From assembly GCF_018687715.1 (NCBI RefSeq), contig NC_056758.1:25021001-25085000 (forward strand): DNA of 64,000 nt. The letters run 5' to 3'. The stretch is from Carya illinoinensis (lineage: Eukaryota > Streptophyta > Magnoliopsida > Fagales > Juglandaceae). How positions within the stretch are numbered: position 1 is the first letter of the stretch; every line of letters starts with the position of its first letter. The position numbers and the translations under genes are program-made. The notes beneath the pieces were generated by a model, which saw only the letters and a list, made by a program, of their open reading frames with translations, was not told where the DNA came from and made no database searches. Shown one piece after another: positions 34,076 through 45,044 of this stretch.

Positions 34076-35494
34076 ATCCCCCATTCGGCGAGACACCCCC
34101 TCCCTGAAAACCCACCGCGTTGCTCGTTGCCCAGCCACTTACCCGTCGCAAGTCTGGAGCCACTTCTCTATCGTAACTCGCAGCCCCTTCCCCGTCGCAG
34201 CACAGCCCCGACACACTCATCCCGCACAATGCTCAACACAGACGACAACATGGCTCAACCCAGACGGTAATGGAGACCCAGACCGTGACGACGCTCAACC
34301 CAGATGGTGTATTTCTCATCATTCTCTCTCGGTAATCTCTCTCTCCGTCTTTCAAATTTCTGTGTGGTCGATCTATTTTATTAGTTTTTGTATTTATCTT
34401 CTTTCCTATAGGATGTCTCTTCTTAATCTCGTTTCAAGAAGTTCAAGTTATCAATTTTACCTTTTGACATGAAGCCCTAATTAGCATGCCGATTATTGGT
34501 ACCTAATGGCACCTGAAAGTTTTTTCCTGAGTAAGAAGTGGACGGTGAAAGGGTCAAAGAAATCATCAGCAACAGAGAGAGGGCATCCACCAGACCAAAC
34601 CCCCTCTACGCCTCTTCTCCCAAATGAGTGTGAAAGGAGCCCTAACTGAAAGTTTTTTGAACCATATAATTTCTTAAAGATCTTGAGATGAAAAAATGCT
34701 GATGAGGGTAAGGTTTGAACCATATAATTTGAAAGTAATTTTGGTGAGTAATGGAAATTCACAAGATAAAGATCCTGATTCAAGAACACCGTTTCTTAGA
34801 ATAATGTGATGAAACTTATTTTTTTTAATGGAGGAAAAAAAGTCAAAAGAATAAAAGAAATTTGAAGTGTTTGTAGTGGCATTGTGACAAACCGTGTTCT
34901 TTTGGCTTCTTGGTAGAGAGATGGCGAAGATGGGATATGTTCTACTTTTTATTCTTAACTGCAAAATGGTTCGTTGATCTATATAATAGAAAATCCTATA
35001 ATTATTAGAACTGAAACTGAGCTCGGGGAACTGAGATAATGGCGGTAGGACTGAGTTTCGTCTTGGGCGGCGGTCTTGGTGGCGGTGCAGAGAGATGCAC
35101 TAGTGTCGGCGTTTGAATATGAAAAATAAAATCAAGAAAAATTAGAACGGTAAAACACGGTTTTTGTGATGGAGAAGATGTGATTGTGTGTGAGGAGGTC
35201 TAACTGCTTTAACGTGTTTTTACTTATGTGTCACCTTGTAAATAGAGGCCTATTTTTTAGATTTAGATGGACCGCTCCGCAGCGGAACTGTTGGGAAAAA
35301 GCCCGAGCAAAGACACTCTTCAAAACCCAAAGCTACACTCTCCCTCATTTTCTCGCCTCCCAATATTTTCTGATTGGATCACCTTTTTTTTTTTTTTTTT
35401 ATTGGCTTTTCCTTTCCCTTACTACACTTTCACACAGACCACAGGTACAAAGTTTTCCCACCATCCAAACCGTGGGCGAATCCTCTACTCATCC
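34076..35494. other. upstream region of the ALP1-like gene
   Basis: No gene is supported. The phrase 'tgaaccatataattt' occurs twice, at 34666 and 34718. A GC-rich patch (35041-35116) and a poly-T (35383-35400) precede the start codon at 35495. The 5' leader and promoter are probably within 35200-35494, but no TATA box or start site can be fixed. Confidence 0.4.
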
Positions 35495-35645
35495 ATGGCG
35501 CCTCACAAGAAATCTAAGAAAAGCAAAAGGGAACTAAAAAAATTGAAGAAACGCAAAAACGTAAATGGTGTGGTTCCCGTAGAACCCAAAACCATTGAAT
35601 CCGACTGGTGGGACGCTTTCTGGCACAAGAACTCTTCAACCCAAG
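35495..35645 (+). CDS. exon 1 of the ALP1-like gene
   Basis: It starts [16 protein letters not shown] and includes [14 protein letters not shown], the tryptophan pair common before the HTH region in this family. The donor chosen is CCAAG|GTTTCA. A stronger-looking donor at 35702 (GAG|GTAAAT) is in the wrong phase for exon 2, so the weaker site is preferred. Fifty codons plus one base. Confidence 0.78.
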
Positions 35646-38600
35646 GTTTCATCTTGCTCTCACTCACTCTCTCCTTTCTTTCTGATCGCTGCGTTTTAGA
35701 GGTAAATTTATGTTTTTTTGATCGTGATTTTGTTCATATATGATGGTTTTTACGGTTTTATATTTTGATAACTGGTGTGACGAACTCAGATATGCGGGTT
35801 TTGGTCGGTCTGAGAATTTCCAAAAATTGCAGAATTTTTTTAACAAAAAATAAAATAAAATTCATTCGTATTAGATGCAGAAACCACATTTCAGAATGCC
35901 ATAGGTGAACCACGCTCAAATACAATTCAACAAATAGCACTCCTACCATAAACACAGACTCAAAACAGACATAAAAGATTAGCCCATATATCCTAACGTA
36001 GCTGGCTTGCTTTTTTATTTTTTCTTTGAAAGTGAAATCTGATCTCATTAATCAAGCTGAACACAGCTCAGATGTTACAATCGACTGAATGCAAAGAGGG
36101 CATTCTTCAATGTCGTATACATCCTCAGTTAAACTTAAAGCAGATTTTGCTAACTGGTGTGCAGCTTTGTTAGCTTCTCAATAGGCATGTGAAGCTTCCC
36201 AGCTGCCTATGCTTGCCATTATGTGTTTTGCATCTTCAATTAACAGGCCTCCCAAACTCCAGTCCGTTTCTTGTCCATGAAGCTGGTTAATTACTTGTTT
36301 AGAGTCCCCTTCTATGTTGATTTGTCTAAGACCCAGCTCTTTGCGAAATATGGTTGCCACCAAAAACCCATGTGCTTCAGCATCAAAAGCTCTTCTTGCT
36401 AGTGGTGTAGTTGCCCTTAGTGCTCCAATGACATAGCCTTGGTGATCCCTGACTAGAACTCCCAGTCCCATTCTGCCTGTTTCTACTTTTAGAGCTGCAT
36501 CCCAATTGACTTTGTATGCTCCTTTTGCTGGTTTTAGCCAAGTTTGCCTCGTCTGGACAGGTTTGCTTCTTTGTAAGCGAGTACTTCTATTTTAGCTCCT
36601 TGAGAAAGGTGGGCTGGGTGCTTAAAGTCTTTGCCATGTAGTAAGTCATTTCTCCTAGACCAAATTCCCCTCATCATGACTATTGTTTCCTCGAGTTCAC
36701 TTGGATCAAGCTTCTGAACCAGCATAGCCCAGATGTTGAAGAAGAGGTCACTGTGGAAGGACATTTTTTGGACCTTGATGCATCCTTAAATCCACACGTC
36801 CCTAGCTGCTGCGCAACCCCATAGGAGATGGCCTGATGTCTCAAGTTTTGTCTTGCATATAGGACACACATTAGCTTCCACAATTTTTCTTCTCTTCAGG
36901 TTTGCTAGGGCGGGGAGTGCTTCACTAGATGCCCTCCAAATGAAGTGCTTGACTGCTGGGGCTACTTTCATTTTCCAAAGACTCTTCCACACTACTGTAT
37001 CCATGGGCCTGCTCGAGTTCTCCCCTTCTGCTTCAACCTCTAGTTGCCTCCGATGGTGATATCCACTTTTTACAGTATATTGCCCATTTGTAGTGTATTG
37101 CCAGGTCAATTTGTCTTCCTTGCCTCCAATACTGATGGGGATCAATTTTATGACCTTTATCTCGATTCCGAGAACATTTACAGTAGGAGGCCCTCATTCC
37201 ACCTTCTCTGCCTTGGGTCATTTATATCACAAACTTTTTCACACTAGCAGTTATCAGCTCTTGGGTAAGTCACTCGAAATAAGGGTAGGGAGGGTATCCA
37301 TTTTTCAGACCATAGGTTGATTCTGCGTACATTTCCAACCCTCCACATTAGGCCTGTTTTGAGACCAGGCATACCGGCAAGGATGCTTCTCCATGCATAT
37401 GAGGGGCCCGAGCCTAGTTTGGCATTCAATAGATTTCCTGAAGGGAAGTATTTCTGTTTAAACACTCTTGATACAAGGGGTGAAGCATCCTCCAGCTTTG
37501 CTTGGCAAGCATAGCCAGGTTGAAGTTTCGGAAGTCCCTGATACCGAGGCCTCCTGACTCTTTTGCTGAACTTAGTTGATCCCAAGAAATCCATTGAATT
37601 TTTGAAGAATCCTCATTGTATCCCCACCAAAACTTCCTTAATAGTTGGTTGAGCTTTTGAGTGATGGTATTTGGAAGTAAAAACATTCCCATTGAGTAAG
37701 TGGGGATGGCTTGGAGCACTGCTTTGAGAAGGATTTCTTTGCCTGCAGTAGAGTGTTGGTTTGTTTTCCAATTCACCACTCGAGACCATGTTCTGTCTAT
37801 GAGAGAGTGAAAGGCTACTGCTTTTGTTCTTCCCAAACTGTGGGAAGGCCTAGATATTTCTCAAAAGTTCCTGTGGACTTTATGCCAGCTAGTTGTAAGA
37901 TCTGTTTTTGTACCTCTTTTTGTGTACTCTTGCTGAAAAAAACTGAGGATTTGTCCTTATTAAGAACTTGGCCCGCCCAAGGCTTGCTCACATAACTCCA
38001 AGATATCGATGACTTTTGAGAGCTCCTTAGGTGAAGCTTGGCTGAAGAGTAAGCTGTCATCTACAAAGAACAGATGAATCACTTTGGTAGGGCCTTCCAA
38101 CTGGGGCACTAGTGATTTATCCCATCTCTTCAGCTTTATACAACATAGCTGATAAGGCTTCTTCTGCACACAGAATAAAAATGTAAGGGGAAATTGAATC
38201 CCCCTGTCGAATGCCTCTAGATGGTTTAAAGCTCTGTTGAGGTTCTCCATTCACCAGGATTGAGTATGACACAGAGTTAATGCATCTCAGGACCAGGTCA
38301 ACCCAGTGGTGAGGGAAACCTAATTTGATCATCACAGCTTTCACAAATAGCCACTCCACCCTGTCATATGCCTTGCTCATATCCAATTTGAGTACCATAA
38401 ACCCTTTCTTCCCTTTCATCTTCAATGTCATTGAGTGGAGCACCTCATAAGCTACAAGGGTATTGTTTGAGATGAGCCTTCCAGGCACAAAGGCGCTTTG
38501 GTTCACTGATATGAGCTAAGGAAGGATCATTTTCATTCTGTTTGCCAGTGTTTTTTAAACCAGTTTGTACTGTACATTGCACAGGCTTATAGGCCTGAAT

Positions 38601-41600
38601 TCAGATACCTTCATTGGGTTTTTAACCTTTGGGATGAGGGTTATGAATGTATCATTCACCTCACTAATAGAGCCCCTCTGATTTAGGACTTGCAACACAA
38701 ACCTGCACACTTCTCTTCCCACCACATCTCAATTTTTCTGGTAGAATTGAGCAGGAAAACCATCAGGGCCAGGGGACCCTAGTGGATTCATTTGGAACAT
38801 TGCCACTTTTACCTCCTCTTTACTGAATGGTTTCACTAGACAGGCCTCCATCTCAGTTGTGACTTTTGGTTTAAGTGCATCCAGGCAGGAATCAATGTTA
38901 GTAGGCAATGAAGTATTGAAAAGTGATGAGAGAGAACCTATGAACATGGCACCAATCTCCCCTTGCTCGTTAGCTAATCTTCCATTTGCATCAGTTATGG
39001 ACTTGATGGAGTTTGCCCTTCTCCTTTGGGTTGCTTGCATGTGAAAATAGTTGGTATTTTTGTCTCCATGTCTCAGCCAGTGTTGCTTTTCATGTTGTCT
39101 CCATTTCATGTCATTCTCTGCAAGGGATACCTCAGCTTCCCTTTGCATTTCCTGCATGTGTGCTAAGTGGCTTCCATCTCCTGTATCTTGCAGGTGGCTG
39201 ATTTTAGCCCAGATTCGAGCAGGACCCTGCTGTTCTTGCTGAGTTATGTCATGCTTCCACGAGGTGAGCCCCTTTTGACAGTGTTTAAGCTTCTTCCTCA
39301 TAGTTCCAGCCAAGTTGTCTCCCATTGCCACCTTGTTCCAAGCTTCCTCTATCACAGCACCACTGCCCTCTTTGACTTCCCAGGCTGCCTCATACCTGAA
39401 CACCCTTTGTCTCATGTTCCTCCCTCTAGCATGATGAGTTATGCCAATATTGAGGGATGAATGGTCAGATTTTACAGCTGCCAGCACATTGCAGGAAGCT
39501 AAGTTGAAGAGGTCCAACCATTCTTTGTTAGCCATAGCCCTGTCTATTTTCTCCTTTGTGAATCCCCTCCCACTTCTATCATTCAATCAAGTGAATCTTT
39601 GTCCTGAACATGGTATGTCTCTGATGCCACAATGTTCTGTTGCCAGCCTTCACATCTCAATTTTCCTGTAGGGTCTACTGGGACCTCCAGCTTTTTCTTT
39701 TTGATGTAGTATTTTGTTGAAGTCGCCTGCACACAACCAAGGGAGTTTTGGTTCAGGTTTAAGCATCTTGAGAAGCTCCCAGCTACCTTTTCTTTTCACT
39801 GTGTCGGGGTGCCCAAAAAAACCAGTGAATTGCCAGGGGTTACTAGCATCATTGTCTATGATCATAGCACTTATATGCCAACGAGTGTAGTTAATAACTT
39901 TGACCCTTCCACCCCCCCTTCCATAGTAGAGCAATACCACCACTTAGGCCCACACTTTCTAGATCAATACAGCCATCAGATTTTAAGGATCTCCTCACTT
40001 CTTCCATTTTAATTTTATTGCATTTAGTTTCCACAAGGAAAACTAAGTTGGGTCACTTCTCCTTAGTTTAACCTTCTAAGGATTCGAATTGTGCGAGGGT
40101 TCCCAAACCCTCGACAATTCCAAATTAAGAGACTCATTTGGAGGGGCAGCGCTGGAAACCAGCCACTGCCATGTGTTCTTGATTCTCAAACCCAACATCA
40201 TTGTTCTTGGTCTTTTTTGATAAGAGAGCCCCCTCCTTTCCACCTCTCATCCCTCTCCTTTTTGATCCAGCTTCTTGTTGGATGTTTGTGACATCACTTA
40301 AAGTAGTGCTGGGATTAACCTTTCCCCTAGCCTTTCTCTTCCATCTACCACCTCTATTACTTTCACCTTGCTCATTACTAAGGGGTGTAGAGACCATATC
40401 AGTAGTATTGGGGTTCTGTATGGGCAAGGGGTCTTGGCTTTTTGTGGTGTCATTTATGGCCTCAGGATGTTGTCTCCCCTCCCTTTGACTGGTAGTTTGA
40501 GAATTGCTAGTTGTTGTGAACATTACTTTAGATGCACGGCTATCTCCCTGGACATTATCCAAGTCCAAATCCATCATACAGACTGAACTTTTGGGCCTGT
40601 CATTACTGTCTCCTGGATGAATTTGTTATCCTTATTATTGCTCACCTCCTCAACGCCACTCAGCTTTTGTCCCCTAGTCATAGTTACTTGATTGCAAAAG
40701 GGTTCAAAAGGCTCTTGCTCATTGTTTACCCCACACACATAGTTCTTTGTACCTGAATAGCAGTCTGCTTTCCTCGTGGGTTTAGTATGCTCAAACTCTC
40801 CCTCTTCACTCTACCAGATCTGAGCCATTGTCGTTCTGAAGGCTTCATTGTTGACCCCTTTCTCAGAGAGAACTCTGCCAATGACACAGTGCTTTCCTTG
40901 AGCAGAGTCATCTTTTGGCCCTTCAGACTGGATCTGGATAACAGAAGTTTCTTCATTTGACAAATGGAGCTGTTCCCACGTTTAGTTAAATCTTCCACCA
41001 TCGTCGCAGACAAAGTTGCACCCTCACAGCCAGTGAGACCATGCCATTTGTCGAAAAACAACAGCACTAACCCTACTCAGACTTGAGAGAGAAGAGAGGC
41101 ACTTTTTTCGTAGCTAGCTTGCTGATCTAAGCAGACTTCTACATTGAAATTGGAAAGTCTACACTAACAAATACTGAAATGACTCGCTAACCAAACACGT
41201 TAAGCCTATAAGATCTTTTTTCTTTTCTTTTTTCTTGAATTATTCACAAAAGACCCTATTTTTAGAGATTCTTTTTGCTGATGATGGACTTGTGAGTGTG
41301 CGGGATGACTCCACCTCCATCACCTCCATCAATAGTTTCTCTGATCAGCGTGTTGAGCTCCTCCTCTCCTCTGATTGCCAGCTTCAAATGCCTGGGTGTC
41401 ATTCTCTTTACCTCCAAATCTTTGCTTGCATTTCCAGCCAGCTCAAGCACCTCTGCAGTCAGGTACTCCAGAATTGAAGCCAAGTAAACAGCAGCAGTTG
41501 CCCCAACACAGCCATTCACAGAGATCCTCCTTTTCAGTTGCTGATGAATCCAACCCACAGGAAACTGACTTCTGGACGGGAAGACTTGGAAACAGGTCCT

Positions 41601-43028
41601 TTCTTGTCCTTGTTAGCTGCAGTGGTCTTGACTGCCAATTGGCCCTTCCCTCCTTTCCCCGGCATTGCTTACCTGAGAGTGTTGGAGAGGGAAGAGGTGA
41701 AAATTGCAGCATTAAATGGTGGCATTTGAATGTGAGTTTGGGTTCCTAAGTACCGATAAAATTTGCAACCTAGGCAGAATTAGGTTTGGTTCTGAAATAT
41801 TGTTTTGAATTTTGTATTTGTGAATCAAAATCCATGATAATTGCTGGTGTGCTGTCATTGTTGTTTCTTTTCTGTTCATGTATGTGTAGACGCTTTCTGA
41901 ATTCTTAGCTGAGTGATTGTGATCAGAGCTGAGATTTTGTAATGAGTCTCTATCATATAACTCATTCCTGCAGGTTGTTTGGTGCCCAATGATGAAGCTG
42001 AAGGCTTCAAGTATTTCTTCAGAGTTTCAAAGAAGACTTTTGGATACATCTGTTCTCTTGTAAGAGAAGATCTTATATCGAGGCCACCATCGGGGCTGAT
42101 CAACATTGAGGGAAGGCTTCTTAGCGTTGAAAAACAGGTTGCGATTGCCTTGAGAAGGTTGGCATCTGGTGAGTCCCAAGTGTCAGTTGGGGCTGCATTT
42201 GGGGTTGGCCAGTCCACTGTTTCTCAGGTGACATGGAGATTTATTGAAGCACTGGAAGAACGTGCCAAGCATCATCTGAAGTGGCCTGATTCCAATAGAA
42301 TGGAGGAAATCAAGTCCAAATTTGAAGCATTCTTTGGGCTGCTGAATTGTTGTGGAGCCATTGATGCAACACACATCATCATGACCCTTCCAGCTGTACA
42401 AACCTCAGATGATTGGTGTGACCCAGAGAATAATTACAGCATGCTCTTGCAGGGAATTGTCGATCATGAAATGAGATTTCTTGATATTGTTACAGGTTGG
42501 CCAGGGGGAATGACGGTTTCTAGGCTATTGAAGTGTACTGGATTCTTCAAACTCTGTGAGGGCGGAGAGCGTTTGAACGGAAATGTAAGAACTTTATCTG
42601 GAGGAGAGGAAATTAGAGAATTTATAGTTGGCGGGGGTGGGTATCCTCTTCTTCCTTGGCTCTTAACTCCTTATGAAACTGACGGTCTCTCAGCATCCAT
42701 GTCCACTTTCAATGCCATGCACGAGGCTGCAAGGTTGCTTGCAGTGAGAGCATTCTCACAGGTAAAGGGTAGTTGGAGAATTCTTAATAAGGTAATGTGG
42801 AGACCTGATAAGCGAAAATTGCCTAGCATTATCTTGGTATGTTGCTTACTGCACAATATTATAATCGACTGTGGAGATAATCTACTTCAAGATGTAGCTT
42901 TGTCTGGTCATCATGACTCGGGATATGGAGAACAGTTCTGTAAGCAAGCTGATCCATTGGGAAGGACACTGAGGGAAAAGCTGGCCAAATACTTCCACCA
43001 TGGCAAAGAGAAAGCTCCATCAAAGTAA
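35495..43028 (+). CDS. ALP1-like protein (PIF/Harbinger transposase-derived), two exons
   Basis: Exons 35495-35645 and 41974-43028 join in phase (G|GT codon) to give 401 residues, the usual length of plant ALP1/HARBI1-like proteins. Residues 1-25 are lysine-rich and nuclear-signal-like. A helix-turn-helix follows ([21 protein letters not shown], about residues 120-140), then a DDE_Tnp_4 domain (about 178-345, [10 protein letters not shown] to [11 protein letters not shown]). Of the catalytic triad only D181 remains; the second position is G271 ([12 protein letters not shown]) and the glutamate position is V308 ([12 protein letters not shown]). The protein should not cut DNA. Arabidopsis ALP1 and relatives are domesticated transposases linked to Polycomb repressive complex 2, so a nuclear chromatin role is inferred. 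The 6328-bp intron holds a LINE and an H2A.Z pseudogene, both antisense. The exon frames are intact, so it is likely a working gene. Confidence 0.88.
35997..36010. repeat. target-site duplication, left copy (LINE)
   Basis: CGTAGCTGGCTTGC, directly before the poly-T of the LINE. It pairs with 41109-41122 with one mismatch. Confidence 0.88.
36065..36530 (-). pseudogene. LINE ORF2 C-terminal RNase H
   Basis: [29 protein letters not shown] and [16 protein letters not shown] are the three ordered motifs of the RVT_3 domain, with the acidic residues AEA and EGDS present. The frame is interrupted by a TGA at 36178 and resumes [14 protein letters not shown]. It follows zf-RVT as in intact plant L1 elements. 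Confidence 0.8.
36534..37260 (-). pseudogene. LINE zf-RVT region
   Basis: [38 protein letters not shown] and [18 protein letters not shown] form the zinc-binding region that follows the reverse transcriptase of plant L1 ORF2 (C-x2-C ... H-x4-C). The downstream text to 36534 ([10 protein letters not shown]) continues the family pattern in another frame. Frameshifts occur near 36780 and 37150. Confidence 0.8.
37261..38560 (-). pseudogene. LINE reverse transcriptase
   Basis: In order: [34 protein letters not shown] (first catalytic aspartate), [34 protein letters not shown] (catalytic FVDD, about 38065), and FEKYLGLPT after the palm. The usual FADD/YADD is FVDD here. Frame changes near 38120-38180 and 37820-37960 break the frame, but all the core residues can be read. 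Confidence 0.86.
38729..40137 (-). pseudogene. LINE ORF2 N-terminal endonuclease and linker
   Basis: ORF2 starts at 40137 with [20 protein letters not shown], the conserved start of plant L1 endonuclease, and meets a stop at about 40065. The domain continues [18 protein letters not shown] and [12 protein letters not shown] stop lies at about 39650; then SDHSSLNI (the SDH catalytic histidine region) and the linker to RT, ending [16 protein letters not shown], follow to 38729. The endonuclease nicks target DNA during LINE insertion; here it is interrupted. Confidence 0.82.
40134..41067 (-). pseudogene. LINE ORF1, internally shortened
   Basis: From about 41004 the reading MVEDLTKR starts the DUF4283-type ORF1 and, after a frameshift, gives [15 protein letters not shown] and [10 protein letters not shown]. 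It then jumps to tail text without the rest of DUF4283 or a zinc knuckle, so the middle is deleted. The C-terminal part (40577-40134; [28 protein letters not shown]) is basic and overlaps the start of ORF2 by four bases, a common plant L1 arrangement. Confidence 0.72.
41109..41122. repeat. target-site duplication, right copy (LINE)
   Basis: CGTAGCTAGCTTGC at the 5' (upstream) end of the minus-strand LINE; partner of 35997-36010. Confidence 0.88.
41211..41665 (-). pseudogene. processed pseudogene of histone variant H2A.Z
   Basis: The minus strand starts at 41665 with [20 protein letters not shown], the H2A.Z tail. It shifts frame near 41570 and continues through [51 protein letters not shown] and ends [15 protein letters not shown] with a stop at 41262. 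The IPHIHKSLI-type end separates H2A.Z from canonical H2A. The reading runs from N- to C-terminus without an intron, whereas plant H2A.Z genes normally have introns. A minus-strand A-rich tract (41211-41236) follows the stop. Both features indicate a reverse-transcribed mRNA copy. The frameshift and loss of the usual arginine in FPVGRIHR (now W) make it non-functional. It lies antisense in the ALP1-like intron, about 100 bp from the LINE. Confidence 0.88.
41974..43028 (+). CDS. exon 2 of the ALP1-like gene
   Basis: The acceptor is CATTCCTGCAG|GTTGTTTGG. The uninterrupted frame covers the HTH and the whole DDE_Tnp_4-like domain and stops at 43026-43028 after KEKAPSK. The residue changes are described in the whole-gene entry. 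Confidence 0.88.
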
Positions 43029-43423
43029 TCTGTTTCCATTCTTTGCACAGTACTAGCTCAACCTCCGGAATCTGGTTTCTTGTAAAGCTTCATTTTGGCA
43101 TGGGAGCAAAGACTAAGATGTTTGAAGTGCCATTTGGTTTTCTAAACATGAATTATATTAATGTTTTCCTATCTTTTTTGGGAAAATGTCGGGATCACAG
43201 ATTCTTTGCATCTAGAGGATCAGTTTCGTATGGTGTGGATTAATCTCATTCTAACAACTACTGTAATTAAGTACGAGGTTTCGTATGATTAATTTAAATC
43301 ATTTGAGAATCATCCAGTTCCCAGTTGATCACATGACCACTGTCAGTAAGATAACTGCAGTCCTACACTCTTGGGGTTTCTTTGTTGTGTTTCGGCATGC
43401 GAGCCGTGCGAGTTAAAACCTAT

Positions 43424-43457
<34 letters not shown>

Positions 43458-43850
43458 CTTGCCAATTAGATTTGTCAAAAAGCTTCTCTAGTCTAGAAAT
43501 TGATCATTCGAGGCTGCCTAGCTGCAGACACTCATCCAAGTATCAATTCAATGAACTCATTGCACAGGAAAACTTTGGTAACCTTGAAGAAGATGGGTTT
43601 TCCAACACCCAAGTTAGTTCTACAGGATAGAAAAATGGGGTGGGGCGAATCATGCTCCATAAGAGCAGAATCCGTAAAATTATATGATTCTGAAATTTAC
43701 AGCAGGATCTCTGAGACAAAGAAGACGATTCTGTCTACAAAACAAAGAAAAACATGTGGGTCTGACATCTCAATGAATGAAACTCTATAGGGAATGAAAC
43801 TAATATCTCAATTATTCATCCTCAATATATGCAGAATAATTTTAACTGCT
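43029..43850. other. intergenic space between two convergent genes
   Basis: It should hold the 3' untranslated regions of both the ALP1-like gene (plus) and NET1 (minus). A (GA)n tract lies at 43427-43455. No coding frame is supported, and no polyadenylation site can be assigned with confidence. Confidence 0.55.
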
Positions 43851-45044
43851 TCAATCGCCATTGGTTGGAGGTCGGACACACGCACAAAAGGTCGTTTTCT
43901 TTCTCTTCTGGTTGGTTCTTAGCCCACCATAGAGATAATCTCGCAGGAGAACTTTAGGTTTTCGGTCAGTGATTCTTGTTTTCCCTTGCGTTTCCTTCTC
44001 GTCATCAAGCTTCAGCAGAAGAAACTGTACTTTCTGCACCTCCAACTGCAACTGGCCAATTTTTTCAGACCCTCTTTGTGCTTCGTCAGAAAATTTTCTC
44101 CTGGCATTCACACTCTCATCTGAGTCTAGTGCAGAAACTCCATCAAAAGACAAGGAACTACTTTCTACTGTCTTGATCAATTTGCGATTTACATCAAACA
44201 ACTTGGTGATGGATTCCTCAGCTTCACCCAGCTGCCCCTTGATTGTATCACATTGAACACCTTTATCCTTCCTACTTTTCTCAGTATTCTCTACCTTCCT
44301 CTTTAAATCTTCCACTGTGATTTGAAGGTTTGTCAACTTTTGTGCATCAGAATCAAGTCTTTCTAAAATCTTCCTCTTATTCCCTCTCTGACGGGGCTCA
44401 GTGAGTCTCCCAGATATTTCTAACTTGTCCACAGCCAGCTCCTTCTCGAGTAATGACTCTGAAGGGGTGCGTGCAGGTTTGTGCTCCTTGACTGGTTCAA
44501 TCTGATTGTGGGGTTGTGCCGTAGCCCCCTTCTGACCCTTGCCAACCATGGGGTCAATGCTGCCATCCCGGTCAGTGGTTTCCCATAACTCAAGCATCTG
44601 ATCAGCCTCTGCAGTTTCTCTCCTGCTTATACCATAAGATGAACACTCTGATATCTGATCAAGCATGATGTCTTTAGTCAGAACTTCATTTCTTGCATCA
44701 GAAACCTCCCGTGTCTGCATCCCCTGACTGGGACCATTACCATGCACCCTTTTCCCTTCAGGTTGGTGTGGAGTAACATGCTTCCTTGCTTGAACATTTT
44801 CTTGACGAGAGTGACTCTGAAGTTTCAACTCTTCAATTTCCCTCATTGCAGCCTCTAGCTTGCCATTAGCATTTAGTTGTTCCAGCATCGCAAGCCTTTC
44901 CATTTCCACCACTGCCTTCTCAATAGCTTCCACCCTCCTTTGCAAATCCTGCAAATCTGAAAATTCGTCTGGCACCATGGTAATTCCATTTTCATCCATA
45001 TGTTGATAGATTTCAGCATGTGGGCGAGTCACCAAAAGAACATC
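43851..45044 (-). CDS. NET1: NET1 exon 3
   Basis: The acceptor TGTCTGTAG|GATGTTC is in phase with exon 2 ([19 protein letters not shown]). It holds [18 protein letters not shown] and the conserved C-terminal tail. 398 codons including the stop. Confidence 0.9.
   Translation of the reverse strand, partial: DVLLVTRPHAEIYQHMDENGITMVPDEFSDLQDLQRRVEAIEKAVVEMERLAMLEQLNANGKLEAAMREIEELKLQSHSRQENVQARKHVTPHQPEGKRVHGNGPSQGMQTREVSDARNEVLTKDIMLDQISECSSYGISRRETAEADQMLELWETTDRDGSIDPMVGKGQKGATAQPHNQIEPVKEHKPARTPSESLLEKELAVDKLEISGRLTEPRQRGNKRKILERLDSDAQKLTNLQITVEDLKRKVENTEKSRKDKGVQCDTIKGQLGEAEESITKLFDVNRKLIKTVESSSLSFDGVSALDSDESVNARRKFSDEAQRGSEKIGQLQLEVQKVQFLLLKLDDEKETQGKTRITDRKPKVLLRDYLYGGLRTNQKRKKTTFCACVRPPTNGD

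Larger units (their letters stand above)
36011..41108 (-). mobile_element. L1-type LINE inside the ALP1-like intron, with 14-bp target duplication
   Basis: The flanks CGTAGCTGGCTTGC (35997-36010) and CGTAGCTAGCTTGC (41109-41122) match at 13 of 14 bases and bracket a 5098-bp insertion. The left side begins with ttttttatttttt, the complement of a poly-A tail. The minus strand carries remnants of ORF1, then endonuclease, reverse transcriptase, zf-RVT and RNase H in normal order. Both ends are present, so the insertion looks near full length, although ORF1 is shortened and ORF2 broken. It lies antisense to the host gene. Confidence 0.9.

Noticed and set aside
35646..35743. Extension of ALP1-like exon 1 to a stronger donor at 35702
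   Set aside because: It would put exon 2 out of frame, whereas the donor at 35646 restores the family reading.
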